Assembly: GCA_015075425.1 (NCBI GenBank)
Contig: JABTUL010000001.1
Location: 434,001 to 498,000 of the forward strand
Direction of reading: 5' to 3'
DNA length: 64,000 nt
DNA from: Spirochaetales bacterium
GTDB taxonomy: Bacteria; Spirochaetota; Leptospiria; Leptospirales; Leptonemataceae
In this document: positions 25,956 through 33,537 of the stretch, piece after piece
Numbering within the stretch: the stretch's first letter is position 1
Layout: every line of letters starts with the position of its first letter
Program-made: the position numbers and the translations under genes
Notes under the pieces: generated by a model
Told to the model about the DNA's origin: nothing
Database searches by the model: none
The model's input: only the letters and a program-made list of their open reading frames with translations

Positions 25956-26660
25956 CTATAAAATATCCGGTCCGGACGATTTGAGCAGAGTTTCAATATC
26001 CGCGATCATTCCCTGCAAAGAAGAAGTGCTGTCTCCGTTGTAGATGCCGCGTATATGCAGCCCCCCATCGACAAGATAAACATTTTCGGAATGAAGAAAG
26101 TCATTCTCCGTTAATTCGCGCCTCTCCCGGTCGGCCTTAAAGGAAACTCGTGCCAGTTCATAAATTTCTTTTTTGGGTCCGGTCAGGAGGTGCCAGTTTT
26201 GCCCATTGATTTCTTTTTTTTCTGAATAATCTTTCAGAACAGCGATTGTGTCCAGGTCTGGAGTGACAGAATAGCCGACAAGCTGAACATTCGGAACATT
26301 GCGGAAGCTGGCTTGAACCGGTCGCAGCTTCTCTATGAGGCGCGGACAATAGTCCCGGCAGCGTGTAAAGAAAAAGGAAACAACCGTAATTTTTCCTTTT
26401 AGATCCTGGTCACCGAAATTTCTGCCAGCTTGATTGGTGAAAAGAAACGGCTGCACCATGAGGGCATTTCCCTGGATTTCCTGGACATTGCTGGACCAGA
26501 AGGGCCTGGTGTCCGCGGCAAAATAGGGGAGCTTGCCGGGTTCGGGCGTATCGAGTTCCAGCATTTCCGCGCTGTACTTCTTTCGGGGATCGGAAGTATC
26601 ATTTTGTGGGGCCTTCTGGCAGGCAGAAATCAAAAATAGCAATATTATAATCAATCTCAC
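25956..26660 (-). CDS. SCO1/SenC-type lipoprotein, cassette copy A
   Basis: The 234-residue protein has a lipoprotein signal (IIILLFLISAC, Cys14) and a thioredoxin-like SCO domain with CRDYC in FFTRCRDYCP and the matching His in DFLHSENVYLVD. These three residues are the copper ligands in known SCO proteins. It starts 11 bp after the MORN gene and ends 41 bp before the second YHYH gene, so it lies mid-operon. It aligns with copy B over its full length but with many changes, so the duplication is old. Confidence 0.9.
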   Translation of the reverse strand: MRLIIILLFLISACQKAPQNDTSDPRKKYSAEMLELDTPEPGKLPYFAADTRPFWSSNVQEIQGNALMVQPFLFTNQAGRNFGDQDLKGKITVVSFFFTRCRDYCPRLIEKLRPVQASFRNVPNVQLVGYSVTPDLDTIAVLKDYSEKKEINGQNWHLLTGPKKEIYELARVSFKADRERRELTENDFLHSENVYLVDGGLHIRGIYNGDSTSSLQGMIADIETLLKSSGPDIL

Positions 26661-26671
26661 AAGTGTTACCC

Positions 26672-27262
26672 TCAGTTAAGGATTCGTTTTGTTTGCGCCG
26701 CGTCTCCAAGAACCGGCTTGCATAGGCGTCCGCCATTTTTACCTATATTGCGGTAACCGGAGACAACATAATTCTGGTAAATGCGTCCATCGGCAAACCA
26801 CTGTTTGGCCCCGAGTTCCTGGCCGTTTTCCAGCTTGCGGTAGATGTAAAGTTGTCCGGATTTGTGCCACTGGAATTCTTCTCCATGTTGTTCGCCCCGT
26901 TCATTGTACTGCCGAAAGAAGCGCCGGTTGCCATTGGGCCACCAGGCTTCTTCCGTTCCGGATAGGTTTCCATTTTTCCAGGTCAGGCGATGAGCAGGAC
27001 GCCCGTCAGCATACACATCTTTCACTTCACCTTGTACAAGACCATTAACGTAAGTTGTTAGGTGAATGACTCGATCCTCTCCTGTGCCAATCGGACCGAA
27101 GGTAACACCTGTGAACGGCTTTAAGTTCAGATAGCGGCGGCCATCACCGGGGAAGGTGAAGCCGGGGGCATTTTCCGGCAAAGCGCCTTCCGGAGGTTGC
27201 CAGTCTTTTTGGCAACCAGCCAGGAGGGTCAGAATGCAGAACTTAAAAATGAGCCGGTTCAG
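26672..27262 (-). CDS. MORN-repeat lipoprotein, cassette copy A (probable CTG start)
   Basis: The product has MORN_2-type repeats (GEVKDVYADGRPAHRLTW, GTEEAWWPNGNRRFFRQY, GEEFQWHKSGQLYIYRKL). In frame upstream is a lipoprotein signal LNRLIFKFCILTLLAGC. Between an in-frame TAG and this Cys there is no ATG, GTG or TTG. The CTG at 27262-27260 overlaps the YHYH stop as CTGA, just as in copy B, and the two signals then align from residue 1. A TTG at 27181 would cut off the signal. An ATT at 27250 is a less likely alternative start. Length from CTG is 196 residues. The function is unknown. Confidence 0.72.
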   Translation of the reverse strand: MNRLIFKFCILTLLAGCQKDWQPPEGALPENAPGFTFPGDGRRYLNLKPFTGVTFGPIGTGEDRVIHLTTYVNGLVQGEVKDVYADGRPAHRLTWKNGNLSGTEEAWWPNGNRRFFRQYNERGEQHGEEFQWHKSGQLYIYRKLENGQELGAKQWFADGRIYQNYVVSGYRNIGKNGGRLCKPVLGDAAQTKRILN

Positions 27263-28134
27263 GGTGTTTTGGTTCCTCTATAGTTACTGATAATGTACGG
27301 ATCGCTGTCCGTTACATGATAGTGAAAGATCCCGGAAGGGAAGAGGTTCGTGGTATGGCTGTGCCCATGGGTTGTTGCATCCAGGTTTGTCGGGTAGGTG
27401 CCATCCTCATCCTTCTTTCCGTAAACGGGATAGCCATCGCGAATGATGCCTACCAGGCTTGAGTCATCGCTGGAAACCTTGCAGGGTTCGATGTGGTAGT
27501 GGAAAGCTTCCGTATTGGTGGGGTGCCCGTTTCCTTTATCCAGTGTACTGATTTCTTCAGAGAGAGTGTCAGGTGCTGCTGCGGAATTGTTGTAAATATA
27601 AACACCGTTCACGGCTATGCCAACGTGAGACAGATCCGTGGCTGCTCCCGTATTGGCCTGTGCGGCCGGATCTTTCCAGAAATTTACAGTACTCAGGACG
27701 CCGTTGGTAATTGTGTTGGGATTGGCTGAGCGCCCTGAGGGCATACTCTCCTTCTTGTTGGAATCTGTCCAGTAGGCGCTTTTGTGGTCCGGCAGGCCAC
27801 GGGTCTGTATAGAGAATGTAGTGCCGCTCACATTGGCTGTCACAACGCAGGTGAAATTGTTGCGGATCCAGGAAGGAACATTTACGGCATCGGGGTGGCT
27901 CGTTGCCAGTGTGCAGGCCACTTCCGGCGAAGTGCGGCTACTGACCGTGCCGATGCCATTACAGAGGGAGGTGCTCGATCCGCTGCTGCTACTCTGGCTG
28001 GCCAGAAGTAAAGCGGCCAGAGCTGTCAGGTTGGGGCTCTCTTCCTCGCCCTGCCCAAAAAGGGACAGGATGGTGTTGCATTGTAACAGGAGGCCGGAAA
28101 GAACCGCCACTCCCAATCGCATGGTTGTTTTCAT
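27259..28134 (-). CDS. YHYH-domain lipoprotein, cassette copy A
   Basis: The start is the ATG at 28134 with AAGGAG eight bases upstream, identical to copy B; an upstream in-frame ATG (28272) lies in the structured leader and is rejected. The 291-residue protein has the same signal (LLLQC) and linker as copy B, then a YHYH domain with EAFHYHIEP, RDGYPVYG and IFHYHVTDSD. It is the first gene of the six-gene operon. The exported, His-rich nature and the SCO partner suggest extracytoplasmic metal handling; this is inference. Confidence 0.88.
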   Translation of the reverse strand: MKTTMRLGVAVLSGLLLQCNTILSLFGQGEEESPNLTALAALLLASQSSSSGSSTSLCNGIGTVSSRTSPEVACTLATSHPDAVNVPSWIRNNFTCVVTANVSGTTFSIQTRGLPDHKSAYWTDSNKKESMPSGRSANPNTITNGVLSTVNFWKDPAAQANTGAATDLSHVGIAVNGVYIYNNSAAAPDTLSEEISTLDKGNGHPTNTEAFHYHIEPCKVSSDDSSLVGIIRDGYPVYGKKDEDGTYPTNLDATTHGHSHTTNLFPSGIFHYHVTDSDPYIISNYRGTKTP

Positions 28135-28148
28135 AAGTATCTCCTTAA
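27972..28148. repeat. 177-bp perfect direct repeat, copy A
   Basis: Identical to 25752-25928 at a distance of 2220 bp, the length of one cassette. It covers the ribosome-binding site and the first ~54 codons of the YHYH gene. Identity stops inside the linker, where the two proteins diverge. Confidence 0.95.
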
Positions 28149-28149
28149 T

Positions 28150-28265
28150 CGTTGCCGGATGGCCGTCTGACCCGGTCTCCCGGCTTACGGTTCCCGCCTT
28201 CCCAAAAAAAGGACAGATCCCATCCGGAATTACCTCATCCTGCGGTCCACAGGTGCAAGCAGTTT
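28150..28265 (-). promoter_or_regulatory. Leader RNA resembling a cobalamin riboswitch
   Basis: Read on the minus strand, the leader of the six-gene operon holds in order AGGTAATTCCGG (28235-28224), ATCTGTCC, TTTGGGAAGG (28205-28196 region), a CGGGAACCG stem and AAGCCGGGAGACCGGG (28186-28171). The pair TGGGAAGG ... AAGCCxGGAGACC is the conserved 3' half of cobalamin riboswitches. The 5' half is short and degenerate: the classic GGTG and CCCGC-ACTGT parts are only partly present. CCGG-GAGA-CCGG makes a tight hairpin. The element ends just before the AAGGAG ribosome site, so control of translation would be possible. Confidence 0.42.
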
Positions 28266-28266
28266 T

Positions 28267-28287
28267 TTCCAATTCTATATATTGGAA
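28267..28287. promoter_or_regulatory. 21-bp palindrome, possible operator
   Basis: TTCCAAT (28267-28273) and ATTGGAA (28281-28287) form perfect 7-bp arms around TCTATAT. It lies at the start of the A/T-rich stretch upstream of the riboswitch-like leader, where the operon promoter would be expected. The 306-bp gap between the divergent YHYH and DUF1554 genes holds this palindrome, the leader and otherwise nothing I can name. Confidence 0.4.
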
Positions 28288-28440
28288 GAATCAGCAGGAG
28301 GTGGCCCCTGTGCTGCCTGTTGACTCCCGGGGATTCATGGGCCCTCGATGCCAGGCCAGGCGGTCCGCCGGGAGCCCCCGGAGTTCGCAATTTTAGCGAT
28401 TTTCTTTGACATTTTTGCCGCCGACATTGTTGTTTGTACC

Positions 28441-29694
28441 ATGCATCGCTTGGCTGTTTGCTCGTTGGTATTCCTTGGTGCCTGCTTTCTATCGCCGTTT
28501 CCGGAGTACCAAATCTCCGGTTTCATGGGCTATTACCTTTCCGAGCAACTGAACAAAGAATCTCAGTCCTCAACACAGGGCAGCTCTTCCGGCGGTGGGA
28601 GCACAACCCAGGCCAGTGTCCCTGTGGCTTCTCCAGGCGCCGGAAGCTATAATGCAACGCAAAATGTGACCCTGACCTCCACGGCAGGGGCGATCATTTG
28701 CTACACCACGGATGGCTCTCAGCCCACATGCAACTCCGGCAGTTGCACGGCCGGTAGCATTTATTCTGTTGCCCTGAGTGTGAGTTCCAGCTCTACCGTG
28801 CGCGCTCAGGCTTGCGGAAACAGCCTTGCTCCCTCAGCCACCCTGGAAGCCCAGTATGTAATCGATACAACGGCCCCAGGAGCGGTAACCGGCCTGTCGG
28901 CGACGCCTTCCGATTCACAGGTGAACCTTTCCTGGAGTAATCCCGGTGATGCCGATTTTGCTGGAGTCCGGGTGCTGCGCAAAACTGGTTCTGCGCCCAC
29001 GAATGAAAATGATGGTACTGTTGTATATACCGGAACGGGAGCGAGCCACCTGGATTCCGGTCTCACCAATTTTACGCTCTACTACTATGCGGTGTTTGCC
29101 TATGACCAGGTGAATAATTTTTCCGCCGCCGCGCAGACGACAGCAACACCCAGCCCCGTGGTCTGCGGCGGAAATCCCTGTCGTATCTACCTGGCGATAA
29201 ACGGCGGCGCGCTCTACAATGGCAATCTGGGCGGCGTTGCCGGAGCTGATAGCATCTGCAACAGCGACCCCGCCAGACCCAATGCCAGTACGTACAAAGC
29301 GATCATCGGTTCCACGACCCGCCGGGCCTGCACCTCATCCAATTGTGGCGGGGCAACGGGCATGGAACAGAGCCTGGACTGGGTCCTTTATCCCAACAAA
29401 GCTTACGTGAGGGCTGATGGTTCCACGCCCATCGGGACCACCAATGCCAGCGGTATTTTCACCGGCACGCTTACCAGCGGTTTCAGCCCATCCGGTAGTT
29501 ACGCCTGGACGGGGTTTGTCGCCAATTATTCTGTTGGCGGCTGGCTCTGCACAAATGGTGGTGATTGGCTGGATAGTACATCTGGAGTCAATGGAAGTGT
29601 GGGGTCGGTAACTACAACCGATGCATCGGGGGCCCTGTACTGGACGCTCACCGCCTGTAATGTAGGCAGACCGCTCTACTGCGCCGAACAATGA
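28441..29694 (+). CDS. DUF1554 lipoprotein with chitobiase-C-like and FN3 domains
   Basis: The ATG at 28441 begins a lipoprotein signal (AVCSLVFLGAC, Cys15); an open frame upstream adds no signal. Order of the 417-residue product: a Ser/Gly/Thr linker; a chitobiase C-terminal-like sandwich (VASPGAGSYNATQNVTL...YTTDGSQPTC); a fibronectin type III domain (APGAVTGLSATPSDSQVNLSW); and a DUF1554 domain (CRIYLAINGGALYNGNLGG to CNVGRPLYCAEQ). It shares only the last domain with the protein at the left window edge. A surface-exposed role in binding glycans or host/environmental surfaces is plausible but not shown. The ribosome site is weak. Confidence 0.88.
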   Translation: MHRLAVCSLVFLGACFLSPFPEYQISGFMGYYLSEQLNKESQSSTQGSSSGGGSTTQASVPVASPGAGSYNATQNVTLTSTAGAIICYTTDGSQPTCNSGSCTAGSIYSVALSVSSSSTVRAQACGNSLAPSATLEAQYVIDTTAPGAVTGLSATPSDSQVNLSWSNPGDADFAGVRVLRKTGSAPTNENDGTVVYTGTGASHLDSGLTNFTLYYYAVFAYDQVNNFSAAAQTTATPSPVVCGGNPCRIYLAINGGALYNGNLGGVAGADSICNSDPARPNASTYKAIIGSTTRRACTSSNCGGATGMEQSLDWVLYPNKAYVRADGSTPIGTTNASGIFTGTLTSGFSPSGSYAWTGFVANYSVGGWLCTNGGDWLDSTSGVNGSVGSVTTTDASGALYWTLTACNVGRPLYCAEQ

Positions 29695-29737
29695 GCCCCC
29701 TGCTTCATGCCTGCGGGATCCGGGGTCCATTCGTCCG

Positions 29738-30532
29738 GTGAAATCCATCAGCACAGAAAGTCGGCGGCTGCCCGGTGGCGGGCGGATTGAAATTCTGTAT
29801 CTGGATCAGCCGGCCACGCGCAATTCCATGACTCTGGAAATGGGATTATCTCTCAATCAGACTCTGCACAAACTGGCTGGAGAAATGGAAACGCCGCGGG
29901 CCCTCATCATTACCGGCAATAATGGGGTTTTCTCCAGCGGAGGCGATTTTCATTTGCTGCGCAGTTTTGCAGAAAAGGAACCGGAAGAAAATCGCGAATA
30001 CATGGGGTCCTTTTACAGGCTTTTTCTGGCGGTCCGCGATATGCCCTTTCCGGTTCTGGCTGCGGTGAACGGACATGCTGTAGGTGCTTCTCTGGCTCTG
30101 GCTCTGGCCTGCGATTTTCGCTATCTGGTCGCCGATGCGCGGTATGCCCTGAATTTTGTCCGGCTGGGTATCCATCCGGGCATGGGTTCCAGTTTTCTGG
30201 TTAAGGAAGTGGCCGGCCTCGCCCAGGCCCAGGAACTCCTCTTTACAGGGCGCTACTTCAGCGGAGAAGAAGCCCTGCGACGGGGACTCTGTCATGGTCT
30301 GTTCCCCGCCCATTCCATCCTGGAAGATACGTTTGCTGTTGCCGCAGAAATCGCTCGTGGCGCGCCACTGGCCATCCGCGATCTCAAACGCGGCCTCTAC
30401 CGCTCCCAGACGCTGGAAGAAGCCCTGGACCATGAGGCCCAGAGCCAGGCAGACCACTTTGCCAGCCAGGATTTCCGGCGTGCCCTGACCGCTCTGGAAG
30501 AGAAAAAGGAACCGCAATTTGAAGGCGACTGA
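29738..30532 (+). CDS. Enoyl-CoA hydratase/isomerase (crotonase) family protein
   Basis: The 264-residue protein from the GTG at 29738 has the crotonase oxyanion-hole motifs (NNGVFSSGGDFHLL and AAVNGHAVGASLALALACDFR) and the GIHPGMGSSFLVKEV segment. The Glu normally found two to three residues after ALP in active hydratases appears replaced (ALNFVRLGIHPG), while the later Glu in AQELLFTGR is present. It may therefore be an isomerase, hydrolase or another crotonase rather than a true hydratase. No other beta-oxidation gene is adjacent. Confidence 0.85.
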   Translation: MKSISTESRRLPGGGRIEILYLDQPATRNSMTLEMGLSLNQTLHKLAGEMETPRALIITGNNGVFSSGGDFHLLRSFAEKEPEENREYMGSFYRLFLAVRDMPFPVLAAVNGHAVGASLALALACDFRYLVADARYALNFVRLGIHPGMGSSFLVKEVAGLAQAQELLFTGRYFSGEEALRRGLCHGLFPAHSILEDTFAVAAEIARGAPLAIRDLKRGLYRSQTLEEALDHEAQSQADHFASQDFRRALTALEEKKEPQFEGD

Positions 30533-30547
30533 TTGATTGTGCTTTTC

Positions 30548-30563
30548 AGTCGGGCCGACTTTT
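30548..30563 (+). terminator. Possible terminator after the crotonase gene
   Basis: AGTCG-ggc-CGACT followed by TTTT, 16 bp after the stop codon. The stem is short (5 bp) and the next gene starts 16 bp later on the same strand, so partial read-through is likely. Confidence 0.35.
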
Positions 30564-30578
30564 GCTTCGTTGTAGCCT

Positions 30579-31589
30579 ATGGGTTCTCGTCGTAAGGAAC
30601 AGGGCGGCTCCGGCCGGGCCTTTCGTATTCTCCTGATCGCAGGGCTTGTAGCTCTGGCAGCCGGCTTCTATCTTTTGAGCGCTCGACCATCGGCTAACCA
30701 GGAGACTGTCGATTTTGAAGTGCCTCCAGGAAGCGGAATTCATCGGGTAGCCACGGATCTGGAAAGCCGTGGCCTTATAGCCAGCGCAGAGGCTTTCAAG
30801 CTTTACATGAGGCTTTCCGGCAAAGCTTCCGCCATTAAGGCAGGCACCTATGAACTGAGTCCAGCGCTCACCATGCTCGAAATCGGCGAACGCCTTTCTT
30901 CGGGAAAGGTGAAACTCATGGCTCTGACCATTCCGGAGGGCTGGACCAATCGGCAGATTGGCGACTATCTGGCTGCCCGGGGGCTGGTTCGGGATCGAGC
31001 CGATTTCCTGCGACTCACCGCCGATGCAACCCTTCTGGGGGAATTCTCCATCCCGGCCGAAACAACAGAAGGGTATTTGTTTCCGGAAACCTATCACGTT
31101 CCTTCCGGGTATTCCGCTCTGCAATTGCAAAAACTGATGATCAAGAATTTCCGGGCCGCCCTGCGCCGGGCCGCAGTCCCGGAGGACTTGCGTCCGGACC
31201 TCCTGCATGAACGTGTGATACTCGCATCGATTGTGGAACGTGAAGCTGTCCGCCCTGAGGAGCGGCCCATGATGGCCCAGGTCTTTATCAATCGCCTGGA
31301 AAAGAAAATGCGCCTGGAGTCCTGCGCGACGATCCAGTATTTATTTGATAAACCTAAACCAAGGCTTTTTGAGAAGGATCTAAAAATCGATTCGCCGTAC
31401 AACACCTACCAGATCAAGGGGCTGCCACCAGGGCCGGTTTCCAATCCGGGACTTGCGGCCATTCGTGCGGCTTTTGCTCCGGAAAAGAGCACGTTTCTTT
31501 ATTTTGTGCTCAAGCCGGACGGTTCGCATCATTTTTCAGAAACCTACAAAGAACATCTGGAAGCCAAAAAGAAATACCTGGGAACCTGA
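30579..31589 (+). CDS. mltG: Endolytic murein transglycosylase MltG
   Basis: The 336-residue protein has one N-terminal membrane helix (about 15-33), a LysM-like region (IHRVATDLESRGLI...YELSP) and the YceG catalytic domain with the active-site Glu in ASIVEREAVRPEERPMMAQVF and the YNTYQIKGLPPGPVSNPG signature. MltG cleaves nascent glycan strands at the inner membrane and sets their length. It is the expected size. It is not beside its common neighbours (Holliday junction resolvase, thymidylate kinase). Confidence 0.95.
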   Translation: MGSRRKEQGGSGRAFRILLIAGLVALAAGFYLLSARPSANQETVDFEVPPGSGIHRVATDLESRGLIASAEAFKLYMRLSGKASAIKAGTYELSPALTMLEIGERLSSGKVKLMALTIPEGWTNRQIGDYLAARGLVRDRADFLRLTADATLLGEFSIPAETTEGYLFPETYHVPSGYSALQLQKLMIKNFRAALRRAAVPEDLRPDLLHERVILASIVEREAVRPEERPMMAQVFINRLEKKMRLESCATIQYLFDKPKPRLFEKDLKIDSPYNTYQIKGLPPGPVSNPGLAAIRAAFAPEKSTFLYFVLKPDGSHHFSETYKEHLEAKKKYLGT

Positions 31590-31598
31590 AAATCTATT

Positions 31599-32243
31599 TT
31601 ATTTTGTAAAATCTAATATTTCTTGCTTCACCATATCCAGGGCTTCCTCTTTTGACATCACCCGCGCCGGCACTTTGAAGGAATGATCGCCGTCCGGTAT
31701 CTCCAGAAGTCGCGCCTGGTTGCATTTTTTAAGGACCTTTCGCAGCAGGGTAAGGGTACAGAATGGGTCACGAGTCCCGCTGATAAATAGCTGCGGCGCA
31801 GAAATTGCATAGAGAACGGAATCGCGTAGCTGATCGGGTTTGCCCGGTGGATGCAGCGGATAGCCCAGATAAATAAAGCCACTGCTCTGTGCCTGCGGGC
31901 CAATATGAGCGGCAATTCTTCCGCCCATGGATTTTCCTCCCAGAAAGAGAGACACCGGCCGGACTTGCGTTCGTACAAATTCCACAACCGACCGATACGT
32001 TTCTTCAAGGGTTGCCGTTTGATCCGGACGTTTGCGGCCCACCTCCTGGTAGGGGAAGTTGAATAGAATCGTTGTGGGGCCGGCACGGGCAATGCTTCTG
32101 GCAAAATACTGCATAAAGGGACTCTGTAGTGGCGCGCCGGCTCCATTGCCAAGGATGAGACTCTTATCCGGCAGGCCCGGATGCAGTTGCAGAGTAACGG
32201 AATGCTTTCCCGTCGGGATTTTATATTCTTTTACCGTCTTCAT
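31599..32243 (-). CDS. Alpha/beta hydrolase of the Tex30/KANSL3-like group
   Basis: From the ATG at 32243 (GGAG four bases upstream) the protein has 214 residues; an ATG at 32267 is also possible. It has an LILGNGAGAPLQSPFM oxyanion segment, the nucleophile elbow FLGGKSMGGRIAAH, the acid in SGTRDPFC and the His in IPDGDHSFKVP. The predicted role is a cytoplasmic serine hydrolase of unknown substrate. Its start overlaps the end of the four-helix membrane gene by 23 bp. Confidence 0.85.
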   Translation of the reverse strand: MKTVKEYKIPTGKHSVTLQLHPGLPDKSLILGNGAGAPLQSPFMQYFARSIARAGPTTILFNFPYQEVGRKRPDQTATLEETYRSVVEFVRTQVRPVSLFLGGKSMGGRIAAHIGPQAQSSGFIYLGYPLHPPGKPDQLRDSVLYAISAPQLFISGTRDPFCTLTLLRKVLKKCNQARLLEIPDGDHSFKVPARVMSKEEALDMVKQEILDFTK

Positions 32244-32703
32244 GGCTCCGTTCCCTGTTTTTTTCATAATTGCAGAGAGCAGCGTATCCAGTCAGGGCAG
32301 AAAGCACAAGGGAAAATGCAATCAAGGCCAGTCCAACAATCAGGTCTGTACTTTTACCAAGCAGATAATCTTCCAGTTCTTTACTGATTCCCACAAATGC
32401 CATAGAGGCAAAAAGCAGGGCAGAGCTGCCGGACAGTAACACCTGCCAGTTCTGTTTTGCCAGAAACAGCAAGCCAGAACCCAGTCCCAGGCAGGTCATG
32501 CCCAGTCCGACGCCAAAAACAAGGCCGGTTTCGCCGCCGCCCTGTCCGGTCAATTCCACGATTAAAAATAGCATGCCCATAGCAAGCGCGGAGCTACCCA
32601 GTAGATAGAACAACCAGCGCACAAGAAACGGTGGCCTTTTTCCTGACACTTTTTTTGGGACCGCTGGAGTGACGGTTGCGGCGTAAGGATTTTCGTTCAT
32701 CAA
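32221..32703 (-). CDS. Small four-helix membrane protein
   Basis: The 160-residue protein begins with a polar Pro/Lys-rich stretch (about 1-27) followed by four hydrophobic helices (about 28-50, 60-82, 88-105 and 118-143) rich in Gly, Leu and Ala, and ends with a charged tail. I do not recognise the family. It is coupled to the outer-membrane-type gene upstream by ATGA and to the hydrolase downstream. Confidence 0.65.
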   Translation of the reverse strand: MMNENPYAATVTPAVPKKVSGKRPPFLVRWLFYLLGSSALAMGMLFLIVELTGQGGGETGLVFGVGLGMTCLGLGSGLLFLAKQNWQVLLSGSSALLFASMAFVGISKELEDYLLGKSTDLIVGLALIAFSLVLSALTGYAALCNYEKNRERSHEDGKRI

Positions 32704-33428
32704 AGCGGGTGCTGGTAGCCCAGAAGAAACATTCGTTTGATGAGTGTACCTGGACGACTGTAATTTCCGCGTTCCAGCAGAAATTTTTCCGTGTACTGTC
32801 GTAATGTGGGTCGTTCGATGAAAAAAGCCGGATAGGTAAAGGAGAACTCACTGCCGGGCCGCGTGCGAACCCAGGCGGCGATTTCAAAGCCGGCGTAGAG
32901 GCCCCGAAACGAACCGGACTGCACTCTGTACTTAAAGCCAGCACCCAGGCCCCCAAAGGCACCGTAGCGGTCTTTGTGCTGGTAAACATAATCAGGCAGT
33001 CTTTCCGGTTCGCCTCCTTCCAGGAGATTCAGACCCAGCGGCGAATCGTGGATCAGTCTGGCGCCGGCGTAATCCGCTCCGGCATAAAAGGAAAGGTACA
33101 TGAACTCTTCATCGGCGGGTGACCAGTGAGCGAAAACGAAGGCATTGCGCGGCGGTGTGGTGCGTGTTTTTCTATAAATATAATACACACTTTCATTAAA
33201 AAAAGTCATGGTCGGGCCCATGGATTCGCTGATTCCGGAACTGGTATAACCGATTCCCGTTTTCCAGGCTTTATTCCAGGCGTAAGCCAGACCGGCGTAG
33301 GGGTAAACGGTCAGGTCAATGTGGCGGTTGAATGTTTCTGCCTGCAGGGTGCCGGCGATGAAAAGTCCTGCCAGACTGAAAGGTCTGACACAGCGGGAAA
33401 ATAGACTGGTGGGGTGGGAGCCTTTCAT
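32700..33428 (-). CDS. Exported beta-barrel-like outer membrane protein
   Basis: Starting at the ATG at 33428 gives 242 residues with a signal peptide (FSLAGLFIAGTLQA-ETF). The mature part alternates hydrophobic and polar residues and is rich in Tyr, Phe and Gly (LTVYPYAGLAYAWNKAW, AGFEIAAWVRTRPGSEF), as expected of a small barrel of eight to ten strands. The longer frame upstream (to 33788) lies antisense to a lipoprotein gene and is not counted. The function is unknown. Confidence 0.72.
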   Translation of the reverse strand: MKGSHPTSLFSRCVRPFSLAGLFIAGTLQAETFNRHIDLTVYPYAGLAYAWNKAWKTGIGYTSSGISESMGPTMTFFNESVYYIYRKTRTTPPRNAFVFAHWSPADEEFMYLSFYAGADYAGARLIHDSPLGLNLLEGGEPERLPDYVYQHKDRYGAFGGLGAGFKYRVQSGSFRGLYAGFEIAAWVRTRPGSEFSFTYPAFFIERPTLRQYTEKFLLERGNYSRPGTLIKRMFLLGYQHPL

Positions 33429-33537
33429 CTGCTCTACTGGTCGAGCGGCAGCAATTTCTGTCAAACCCAATGAATGACCTTTGATGCGCTGGATAATTCT
33501 CTTGACGATAAAGTTCTCCGGCCAGGATCTTTTTTTT

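Noticed and set aside
28135-28272. 46-residue N-terminal extension of YHYH copy A
   Set aside because: It lies in the structured leader, is absent from copy B, and would bury the lipoprotein signal; the ATG at 28134 has the AAGGAG site.
28406-28434. TTGACA as a promoter for the second DUF1554 gene
   Set aside because: No acceptable -10 element at 16-18 bp, and the transcript would begin almost at the ATG.
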